DNA from: Methanothrix sp.
Lineage (GTDB): Archaea; Halobacteriota; Methanosarcinia; Methanotrichales; Methanotrichaceae
Direction of reading: 5' to 3'
DNA length: 34,057 nucleotides
Assembly (NCBI GenBank): GCA_003857025.1
Contig: RPOO01000004.1
Location: forward strand, 1-34,057
The notes under the pieces were generated by a model that was given only the letters and a program-made list of their open reading frames with translations, was not told the origin of the DNA and searched no databases. Positions 26,664 to 34,057 of the stretch are shown here, piece by piece (within the stretch, counting starts at the first letter, position 1; each line of letters starts with the position of its first letter). A program made the position numbers and the translations under genes.

Positions 26664-26746
26664 CCGCATTTTTTTTTCGGGCTAACGTTTTGGGATATCG
26701 TTTTTGGATTATGTTTCCAGTTTTAGGTCTGGGTTTATGCTTCAGT

Positions 26747-27199
26747 CTAATGCTCCGCTGCCTTCCTGGTCTGCACCGCCAGACCGCGCTTGATTTGCAG
26801 CATCTCCTCGGGCGCGAGCACTGCCGTGCCCGTGGCCAGCAAAGAGTCGGAGGAGTCCACCACCAGCACTTCCTCTCCGGCGCGAATCTCGGGATCGACG
26901 CTTGTGACATGCTTGGCGAAGATATTGCCGCCCTTGGCCACAAAGGGTGCGGCATCGTCCGAGGCCACAACTCTGAGCCGCGGGCTGGGGAGCGCGGCAT
27001 GAAGCCTCTTTGCGCCGAGCATGGAGAGCGTCAGAAGATTGTCATTTGCCCGGACGGTGGCTATCCGCTCCTTCCCGGAGTAGAGATATCTCAGCCGACC
27101 TGTCTTAGAGAGGCTGTAGGTCGTGTCGTCGGAGAAAAGAGCCATCCCCGCACCTCTGCCAAACTGATAGTCGGCTATGATCCTGGCGCGCTTAAGCAT
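26747..27199 (-). CDS. PUA-domain protein (archaeosine-transglycosylase C-terminal-like)
   Basis: SKTGRLRYLYSGKERIATVRANDNLLTLS...GGNIFAKHVTSVDPEIRAGEEVLVVDSSDSLLATGTAVLAPEEM. Confidence 0.75.
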   Translation of the reverse strand: MLKRARIIADYQFGRGAGMALFSDDTTYSLSKTGRLRYLYSGKERIATVRANDNLLTLSMLGAKRLHAALPSPRLRVVASDDAAPFVAKGGNIFAKHVTSVDPEIRAGEEVLVVDSSDSLLATGTAVLAPEEMLQIKRGLAVQTRKAAEH

Positions 27200-27223
27200 A
27201 ATTCAAACCATAGAGGCGCGAAA

Positions 27224-27259
27224 TAAAAAGAGTTGTGGTGCTAAAAAGAATTGTGATAC
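27224..27259. repeat. 18-nt tandem duplication upstream of the PUA gene
   Basis: TAAAAAGAGTTGTGGTGC / TAAAAAGAATTGTGATAC. Confidence 0.6.
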
Positions 27260-27284
27260 TGGCCTGCATTCGGTGGAGCACTCT

Positions 27285-28340
27285 TTAGTAGACTCTCTCG
27301 AACTGAGCAGTTTTAGGAACTTTGAAGCAGGTGCAGTCAAATATTCCTCGTGCGCTTTTTTTCTCAGTCAGGTCCCACATATTCATATCCGCGAATCCGC
27401 CAAAGCAGCAGGGCAGCCAATTGTCTACCCGTCTGTAATCATCCTCGTAGACGTAGAGATTAATGCCTTTCTTGATGTGGAATGATCCTACATAGACCTC
27501 ATCAATTTCCAAATCCGGCTTGTGCCATGCCTTCATAGCCTGGCCAAGGGCTCGCTTTTCATACAGACCATCTGCATCGCTCGAGTCTTCTTCTTCCTCA
27601 TCTTCTAAAAGCTCATCGCGAGGAATTCCGGCCAATTGAACAGCGCCAAAGTGAGCCTGGCCGTCTGTGATATTCTCGTCCACACTAATTGAATTATTGA
27701 ATATATCGGCTTCAGATTCCAGCAGTAGATCCAGGGCATGAGCATATCGCACATCATGGCTGATGGAATTAAACTCGCCGCGGTTCTTCGTGGATACATG
27801 CTCATTGAGCAAGGAATTGAATGTGATGGGGTGATCTGCATAGTATCGCGATCCGACTGTCATGGCCTGCGGGCTGTAGGTCATTTCGCTATCATCATCC
27901 AGCGCGATGCCTGCTTCAGTATCTATGAGATAGGCCTCATCGTCCTGCAAAACCAGCTCACCGTCTTCATCATAGGCCCCGTCAATCCAGGTCCTATTCA
28001 TGTATTTGCTTTCGGCATACATCATAGAATCCGAATCAATCTGGCCGCTTCCGTGAACCTTATTCTTGGCCTCGACACCGTTATAAATGTATCCTTCTTC
28101 GCCGCCGGCGTCCGGCATAATAGCATATTTATATGCAGAAAAGAACCCTGCACCTTTGACACTTTGCTCCATGTTGAATGTCAGATTCTTTGTTTCGAGG
28201 CTTGAAGGATTCGCATACGGAACATAGCTTTCTTCTGCAAGGGCAACATTAGCTCCCATCAGAAGCAACAAGGCCAGCATCATCACGATATCTCTCAGAT
28301 ACATCCCTCCCAAAACGGCCAGATTTTTTTTCAATGCCAC
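27285..28340 (-). CDS. Secreted hypothetical protein
   Basis: 351 aa, signal peptide LRDIVMMLALLLLMGANVALAEE, acidic mature region. Confidence 0.6.
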   Translation of the reverse strand: MALKKNLAVLGGMYLRDIVMMLALLLLMGANVALAEESYVPYANPSSLETKNLTFNMEQSVKGAGFFSAYKYAIMPDAGGEEGYIYNGVEAKNKVHGSGQIDSDSMMYAESKYMNRTWIDGAYDEDGELVLQDDEAYLIDTEAGIALDDDSEMTYSPQAMTVGSRYYADHPITFNSLLNEHVSTKNRGEFNSISHDVRYAHALDLLLESEADIFNNSISVDENITDGQAHFGAVQLAGIPRDELLEDEEEEDSSDADGLYEKRALGQAMKAWHKPDLEIDEVYVGSFHIKKGINLYVYEDDYRRVDNWLPCCFGGFADMNMWDLTEKKSARGIFDCTCFKVPKTAQFERVY

Positions 28341-28444
28341 GTAGATGTCCTCTTATTTTAAGATATCTACATGCGGTTGAGATCATTAATAACTATTGCA
28401 TAACAATCGTAAGATAGGTATGTTCTTGAGGAGGATCAGAATTG

Positions 28445-28460
28445 GTTTCCCATGGGAAAC
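28445..28460. promoter_or_regulatory. 16-bp perfect palindrome, candidate operator; half-site repeated 40 nt downstream
   Basis: GTTTCCCATGGGAAAC; GTTTCCCAT again at 28485-28493. Confidence 0.4.
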
Positions 28461-28903
28461 TGAATTTTAATGTCGATAGATCCTGTTTCCCATCCGTCAC
28501 GTGTGAGCCCCTGCCTGGGCTCATGGGCGTTTCATTCGTGCACTGGCAGATTTGCTGAGATCAATAGGTCCGAGCAACATTCAATTTCCAGTTAAACGAT
28601 TAGACCGGCAGATTCATAGCGATCACATAGCTTTCATTTGGTGATAGGTTCAATGCCCAGTACTCAGCAGATGCGAATTTATGCGTTCGGTTTGTCGCTA
28701 AATGATTACAAAAAATCACAATAGATCAGAAAAATTATTTAATTGAATTGTTTTGCGACAAATATTTAATTTAATTGGATTTAGTTGCAATGATACAGGC
28801 ATGCAGATCAGATGTAGCATAAATTTTTAAAATTTATCATACTTATTATGCCCATGCGATATCCTTTTATAATTAAAAGAGACTTCTATGCCGCGGTGAA
28901 ATA

Positions 28904-29623
28904 ATGCATATTCCTGATGGCTACTTGGGGCCATACACATACATCGCAATGTGGATCATAATGATCCCCATCTGGTATTATGCGGGCAAGAAGCTTAGCA
29001 CGGAACTGAGGTCCAAACAGGTGCCTCTGCTGGCACTGGCTGCAGCATTCTCGTTCGTGATCATGATGTTCAATGTCCCCATTCCCGGCGGCAGCACCGG
29101 CCATGCCGTGGGTGGTGCCATTATTGGAATAGTCCTCGGTCCCTGGGCCGCAATAATTGCCATCTCCGTCGCGCTTGTATTGCAGGCGCTGATGTTCGGT
29201 GACGGCGGCATAACCGCAATCGCCGCCAATTGCTTTAACATGGCCGTAGTGATGCCTTTTGTCGCCTACTATGTGTATCGAGCCATAAGTGCAAACACAG
29301 AGATCACCTCCTCAAGAAGGGTTATTGCATCCGCCGTTGCAGGATGGCTTTCCCTGACCACAGCCGCGGCATTTACAGGATTTGAATTCGGAATTCAGCC
29401 GCTGTTGCATCACACCGCAGAAGGAGTTCCGCTCTACATGCCCTACTCGCTGAATGTAACGGTTCCTGCCATGATTTTAGAGCACGTTCTCGGCTTCGGC
29501 ATCCTTGAAGCATTGGTCACGGCCCTTATCTTCGCCTACATTCAGAGAACCGATACTACTATCTTATACGGTGAGAAGATTGCGGCGCAGAAAAAGAGTA
29601 AGAAGAGCGCAACCATAGCATGA
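28904..29623 (+). CDS. cbiM: Ni/Co ECF transporter S component (CbiM/NikM family)
   Basis: MHIPDGYLGPYTYIAMWIIM start, PGGSTGHAVGGAIIGIVLGPWAAIIAISVALVLQALMFGDGGITAIAANCFNMAVVMPFV. Confidence 0.92.
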   Translation: MHIPDGYLGPYTYIAMWIIMIPIWYYAGKKLSTELRSKQVPLLALAAAFSFVIMMFNVPIPGGSTGHAVGGAIIGIVLGPWAAIIAISVALVLQALMFGDGGITAIAANCFNMAVVMPFVAYYVYRAISANTEITSSRRVIASAVAGWLSLTTAAAFTGFEFGIQPLLHHTAEGVPLYMPYSLNVTVPAMILEHVLGFGILEALVTALIFAYIQRTDTTILYGEKIAAQKKSKKSATIA

Positions 29624-29632
29624 GGTAAGACA

Positions 29633-29947
29633 ATGGATAAGATAACGAGAAATTTTGCCATTGGCCTGATATTACTGATAATTCTTGCGCCCCTAGGGCT
29701 GTTGGCTGTCGGAGAAACTTTTGGCGAGTGGGGTCCCGAGGAGGTAAAGGAGAAGCTGGGCTTTGTGCCGCCGGGCCTTGAGCATCTCTCAGGATTGTGG
29801 AGTGCTCCGCTTCCCGATTACGCCATGCCGGGCAGCGGAGATTCCATGACGGTAGCCGCAGGAGCCTACATACTCTCGGCAGTCCTCGGTGTCCTGATCT
29901 GCGGCGGTCTCTTGTACTTCATCGGCAAGAAGGTTGCTAAAGACTAG
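29633..29947 (+). CDS. Small ECF auxiliary membrane subunit, PDGLE/NikN-like
   Basis: WGPEEVKEKLGFVPPGLEHLSGLWSAPLPDYAMPG, two TM segments, between the M and Q components. Confidence 0.75.
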   Translation: MDKITRNFAIGLILLIILAPLGLLAVGETFGEWGPEEVKEKLGFVPPGLEHLSGLWSAPLPDYAMPGSGDSMTVAAGAYILSAVLGVLICGGLLYFIGKKVAKD

Positions 29948-30144
29948 CGCCAGCTTTTTATTTTATCCCTTTTTTGAATCCTGGGCCAGAACCATGCCTA
30001 ATCATAAACCGATCTGAAGGCAATCGATCAGATCACAAAGCGACATATCACAAATCACAAACCGATATGATCCATAATCCAATTTAGTTGATAAATGGTC
30101 ATACCACGAAGCCGATTGAAGAGACTGCCCAAGAGGAAAACAAA

Positions 30145-31083
30145 ATGATACCGGACTGGATGAAAGATGTTGACGCGAGTCCATGCAAATGCTCTGCCAC
30201 CCGCCACGGCAAGAAAGGCTTCGTGGGAAAGACGATCGACGGCATCTTCGGCTTCCTGGAAGAGGCTTTCGTCTCAGAGACCTACTCCAAAAAGAACGGC
30301 CTGTTGCAGAGCTTGGACGCGAGAGCAAAATTGGTCTCCATTCTCGCCGTGATCTTCGCCACCAGCATGATCGGCGACTTAAGGATATTGATATTCGTCT
30401 ACCTCTTGACGCTGCTCTTCTCTTTCTTGAGCCAGATTCCCGTCTTGTTTTTCATCAAGCGCGTCTGGCTCTTCATTCCCGTCTTTGCGGGCATCATCGC
30501 CCTGCCCATGATCTTCAATATCTTCATCCCCGGCGACCCTCTTCTGCCCGTGCTAACCTTGGGACCCGGCGCTCATCTGGGGCCGTTTTCTCTGCCCGAA
30601 GATATCTACATCACCAGCCAGGGCGTCAATGCCGCTATCATATTCACTGTGCGCGTAGCCGCTTGTGTCTCTGCCGTAGTCCTGCTCTTCCTCACCACGC
30701 CCCAGCAGATCCTCTTCAAATCTCTGCGCACTGTCGGCGTTCCCAAAATCTACGTCCTGACGCTGGAAATGGCTTACAGATACATATTCTTACTTATGGA
30801 TCTGATTAGAGAGATGTACATAGCCAAGAAAGCCAGGACTATCAGAGCCAGAGGAATGCTTGAGGAGCAGAAATGGGTGGGAGGACGCATGGGATACACG
30901 CTGATCAGATCGATAGATATGAGCGAAAAAGTTCACATGGCCATGATGTCCCGCGGCTTTAGCGGCGAGGTCAAGATCATGCAGGAGTTTAAGATGCAAA
31001 GCCGCGATTATGCGGCAGGGGCAATGGCTATATCCCTGGGCGTAGTGCTGGTGTTGATATCTCATGGCGTCTTGCGGGTCTAA
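30145..31083 (+). CDS. cbiQ: ECF transporter T component (CbiQ/NikQ)
   Basis: LDARAKLVSILAVIFATSM, LEMAYRYIFLLMDLIREMYIAKKARTIRARG, MMSRGFSGE; ATG 30145 preceded by GAGG. Confidence 0.9.
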   Translation: MIPDWMKDVDASPCKCSATRHGKKGFVGKTIDGIFGFLEEAFVSETYSKKNGLLQSLDARAKLVSILAVIFATSMIGDLRILIFVYLLTLLFSFLSQIPVLFFIKRVWLFIPVFAGIIALPMIFNIFIPGDPLLPVLTLGPGAHLGPFSLPEDIYITSQGVNAAIIFTVRVAACVSAVVLLFLTTPQQILFKSLRTVGVPKIYVLTLEMAYRYIFLLMDLIREMYIAKKARTIRARGMLEEQKWVGGRMGYTLIRSIDMSEKVHMAMMSRGFSGEVKIMQEFKMQSRDYAAGAMAISLGVVLVLISHGVLRV

Positions 31084-31087
31084 GAAC

Positions 31088-31921
31088 ATGAAACCTATCT
31101 TTGATTTGAGGAATGTATCATATTCCTATGTGGGAAAGATCGATGCCTTAAAAGACGTCAGCCTCAAGATCGATCTAGGCGAGCGGGTCTGCATAATCGG
31201 CTCCAACGGCAGCGGCAAATCGACACTCCTGGCCATACTAAACGGCCTCGTTTACCCGACATCCGGAGAGTTCTACGCATTCGACAATCAGATAACGGAA
31301 GAAGCCTTCGATTCCATCAAAGACAACGAATTCAGAACCTATTTCCGCACCAAAGTCGGATTCGTCTTTCAGAATTCAGATGTGCAGCTCTTCAGTCCGA
31401 CGGTGTTTCAGGAAATCGCCTTCGGGCCGCTGCAACTGGACCTTCCGCCCGATGAGGTCAAGACACGGGTGGAAGATGTCCTGGAGATGATGCAGATCAC
31501 CAAGCTTCGGGATCGCTCGCCCCACACATTGAGCGGCGGCGAGAAGAAGAAAGTGTGCATTGCTTCCGTCCTGGTCAACAATCCTGATGTGCTGCTGCTG
31601 GATGAGCCCTCGGCGGGGCTTGATCCGCGCACGCAGCTATGGCTGGTAGAGCTGTTGCAGGAGCTGGGTGAAGCCGGCAAGACCGTTATCACCGCCACCC
31701 ATGATCTGGAGATAATTGATCAGATCAGCAAGCGTGCCATCGTCATGGGCGAAGACCATATGGTCAAAGAGGATGGGGAGACGCAAAAAGTGCTGGACGA
31801 CCTGGCGCTTCTTCTCAGCGTTAACCTTGTGCATGAGCATATGCATTTTCATGGAAAGACCGTGCATGAACACGTTCACGCTCACATGGACGGACACACG
31901 CATGAGCATGGAACTCACTGA
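31088..31921 (+). CDS. cbiO: ECF transporter ATPase (CbiO/NikO) with His-rich C-terminus
   Basis: GSNGSGKST, VFQNSDVQLFSPTVFQEIAFGP, LSGGEKKKVCIASVL, LLLDEPSAGLD; tail HEHMHFHGKTVHEHVHAHMDGHTHEHGTH. Confidence 0.95.
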   Translation: MKPIFDLRNVSYSYVGKIDALKDVSLKIDLGERVCIIGSNGSGKSTLLAILNGLVYPTSGEFYAFDNQITEEAFDSIKDNEFRTYFRTKVGFVFQNSDVQLFSPTVFQEIAFGPLQLDLPPDEVKTRVEDVLEMMQITKLRDRSPHTLSGGEKKKVCIASVLVNNPDVLLLDEPSAGLDPRTQLWLVELLQELGEAGKTVITATHDLEIIDQISKRAIVMGEDHMVKEDGETQKVLDDLALLLSVNLVHEHMHFHGKTVHEHVHAHMDGHTHEHGTH

Positions 31922-31945
31922 GCCATGCAACGGTAGTCAGGAGTC

Positions 31946-31997
31946 AATAGCAACAAAGATCAAAATAGCAGTCACGATTTAATAGCAATCACCCATC
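31946..31997. repeat. Degenerate tandem repeat of about 17-18 nt x3 downstream of the cbiO stop
   Basis: AATAGCA motif at 31946, 31964 and 31981. Confidence 0.45.
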
Positions 31998-32159
31998 TCC
32001 TTTCGACAATGTGAAGATGAGTCCTGTAATTTGCTATCTTTAATTTATGCCCATTATTTTTATAGTATCAAAATCACGCCAATTAACAGGAATGACTGAG
32101 CACCCACCCATTTTTATTAATTTGCATGTCATAGCTTCCTAAGTGAGCTTTTTATAGTT

Positions 32160-32183
32160 AAAGCCGTTTATTTTAACGGCTTT
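32160..32183. other. 9-bp stem-loop upstream of the sensor gene
   Basis: AAAGCCGTT-TATTTT-AACGGCTTT. Confidence 0.6.
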
Positions 32184-32291
32184 GCCCAAATTTCTCGGAT
32201 AGGAGACTTCGTGTCGGAACGATCCGGATGGGAGGCTTGCTTACGCACATTTCAACGACAGGATGCACGAGAGGATTAGAGGAGCAGGCGG

Positions 32292-34057
32292 ATGTTCACT
32301 TTAACAGATCATAGATACCTCTGCTATATCCTTTGCATCCTGATTTTAGCGACAGTGGCGACGGCACCAGCGGAAACGGATAACCATGGGCCTCAGATAC
32401 TGATTATATGTTCTTATTCCCAGGATTCTTCCTGGACCGAAGAAGAACTGCAAGGGTTCATGAATGTGTATGCAAAAGGGTCGAACGAAGGACTGAACGG
32501 AAGACCGAATGGAGGACCGAAAGAAGAAACGCCTTCGACGAAGCCCTTTATCGAGTTCATGGCTCTCAATAGATATCCTGATGATGAAAATTTGAGGCAT
32601 CTTCTCGATGTATTCCGCAATAGATACTCCGGGAAGAGACTGGACGCAGTTATTGTTTTTGATCCGCCTGCTCAGTTCTTTACACTCGAAAACCGAAAGG
32701 AACTCTTTTCGGATGCCTACCTGATTTTTGCCGGGCTCAACGCCTTCAACACTGCTAACAGCTCGAAAATCTACGGCCAGGACAATATCACGGGCGTGCT
32801 GGAAAAACCCGATGTATCCGGGACGCTCGAGATAATGCGAACGCTTCATCCGAATGCCAGAGAAGTCCTCGTCCTCCTAGACAATGCAAAGAATAAAAAT
32901 GCACTTCAAGAAAGCCTGGACGAGCAGATCACTTCCGTCTCGAACCGTCCGGGCATTCGTGTGCTGAAAATAGCCAACATGAGTCAAGCTCTCCATGCCG
33001 TGCGGGGCTTGAACAATAGCAGCCTTGTGCTTTGCGCTCTGCAAGACAATCCGGAAGGAGCGACCAACGGCACGCAATTATGGGACGCGACACAACAAAT
33101 CAGCTCGCAAAGCTCCGTGCCCGTCTACGGTTTATGGGATTTTCAGCTAGGTCACGGCATAGTGGGAGGAATGCTGCAGTCAGGCCAAGCGCAAGGTGAG
33201 AATGCGGCAGCCCTTGCCCTAAAAGTCACAAAAGGTGAGAAGCCGCCCGCCGTGCAAAACACTTCAGCCACGCCCGCATTTGATCTGCAGCAGCTCAAGC
33301 GATTCGGCATTGACGAGCAACAGCTTCCGAAAAACAGCTTGGTAATCAACAATCGGCCAACCGTCTTTGAGCAGAACAATTCCCTGATCCTGTCGCTGGC
33401 AACGATGCTCCTGTCCATTGTTCTTGGCCTCGTCATCATCTCTGCACTAAATATCAGGCAGCGCTCCGGCACCCAGAAGGAGTTGAAAGAGAGCGAACGC
33501 AAATATCGCGAGCTGGCAGTTCAGCTGCCTCAAACGGTCTTCGAACTGGATTCCCTGGGAAATGTGGTCTTTCTCAACCAATTCGGCTTGCAGATATTCG
33601 GCTACCGTTTGGAGGACCTATCGCCCGGCTTTAGCGTGCAACGATTTGTGGCGCTTGAGGATAAAGAGAGGTTTGAGCGCGACATAACGCAAGCCTTGCA
33701 GGGACAGGCGCAGGTGCTGGAGTGCCGGCTGCAAAAGAGGGACGGCAGCACATTTCCGGCCATTGCTTACTCCATGCCGCTGGTGAAAGACGGCAAGACG
33801 GTAGGCGTGAGAGGAATTTTCCTGGACATCTCCGAGCGCAAACGAACCGAGCAGGCATTGCTGGAATCCGAACATAAATTCAGAAGCCTTGCCGAGCAGT
33901 CGCCGGTGGGAATCTACATCATCCAGGATATGTCGTTCAAGTATGTCAATCCAAAATTAGCGGAGATATTCGGATACAGCGTTGCGGATTTTACGGGCCT
34001 CTCGCCAAAGGACATAATCCTGCTGCAGGACTGGCAAAATGTTGAAGAGAGCTTTCA
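32292..34057 (+). CDS. Membrane sensor: ABC-transporter substrate-binding-like extracellular domain plus at least two PAS domains; truncated by window end
   Basis: Own translation (not in ORF track): MFTLTDHRYLCYILCILILATVATAPAETDNHGPQILIICSYSQDSSWTEEEL...; TM SLILSLATMLLSIVLGLVIISALNI; ESERKYRELAVQLPQTVFELDSLGNVVFLNQFGLQIFGY...GIFLDISERKRTEQALLESEHKFRSLAEQSPVGIYIIQDMSFKYVNPKLAEIFGYS. Confidence 0.85.
   Translation, partial: MFTLTDHRYLCYILCILILATVATAPAETDNHGPQILIICSYSQDSSWTEEELQGFMNVYAKGSNEGLNGRPNGGPKEETPSTKPFIEFMALNRYPDDENLRHLLDVFRNRYSGKRLDAVIVFDPPAQFFTLENRKELFSDAYLIFAGLNAFNTANSSKIYGQDNITGVLEKPDVSGTLEIMRTLHPNAREVLVLLDNAKNKNALQESLDEQITSVSNRPGIRVLKIANMSQALHAVRGLNNSSLVLCALQDNPEGATNGTQLWDATQQISSQSSVPVYGLWDFQLGHGIVGGMLQSGQAQGENAAALALKVTKGEKPPAVQNTSATPAFDLQQLKRFGIDEQQLPKNSLVINNRPTVFEQNNSLILSLATMLLSIVLGLVIISALNIRQRSGTQKELKESERKYRELAVQLPQTVFELDSLGNVVFLNQFGLQIFGYRLEDLSPGFSVQRFVALEDKERFERDITQALQGQAQVLECRLQKRDGSTFPAIAYSMPLVKDGKTVGVRGIFLDISERKRTEQALLESEHKFRSLAEQSPVGIYIIQDMSFKYVNPKLAEIFGYSVADFTGLSPKDIILLQDWQNVEESF

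Noticed and set aside
26252-27226. 324-aa plus-strand ORF
   Set aside because: Spans the 3' end of the Gate-domain gene and the antisense of the PUA gene; composition is not protein-like.
32196-32245. Imperfect 29-nt duplication CGGATAGGAGACTTCG / CGGATGGGAGGCTTGC upstream of the sensor
   Set aside because: Only two diverged copies; too weak for a separate claim.

Overview
This is a euryarchaeal, methanogen-like chromosomal window. A Methanothrix/Methanotrichales-like source is my inference; I ran no taxonomic search. Recognisable genes: lysA; a wHTH regulator followed by a proteostasis gene row (CDC48-type AAA ATPase, LonB, TldD); a beta-CASP metallo-beta-lactamase RNase; PspA with a PspAA-like partner; a CheY-like receiver; a chagasin-like protease inhibitor; a 1.3-kaa DUF1616-like surface protein with seven Ig-like repeats; a radical SAM/SPASM protein; an RsbW-like kinase with a STAS antagonist; a PUA protein; a four-gene Ni/Co ECF transporter; and a truncated ABC-substrate-binding/PAS sensor that runs off the window end and is missing from the ORF track. 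The 5' end holds a frameshifted RelE-like toxin with its small partner ORF. Main points for follow-up: (1) an in-frame TAA in the CDC48 N-terminus, with conserved N-domain sequence encoded upstream of the first usable ATG; (2) five back-to-back hairpins in about 120 nt, next to a decayed IS200/IS605 tnpB end; (3) short tandem repeats with different units (11, 15, 18, about 17.5 nt) that begin in or near stop codons, plus further tandem repeats (13, 18, 43 nt) in other spacers. No rRNA, tRNA or CRISPR array was found. I cannot claim a demonstrated new defence or other system. All homology calls are from reading the sequence, without database searches.
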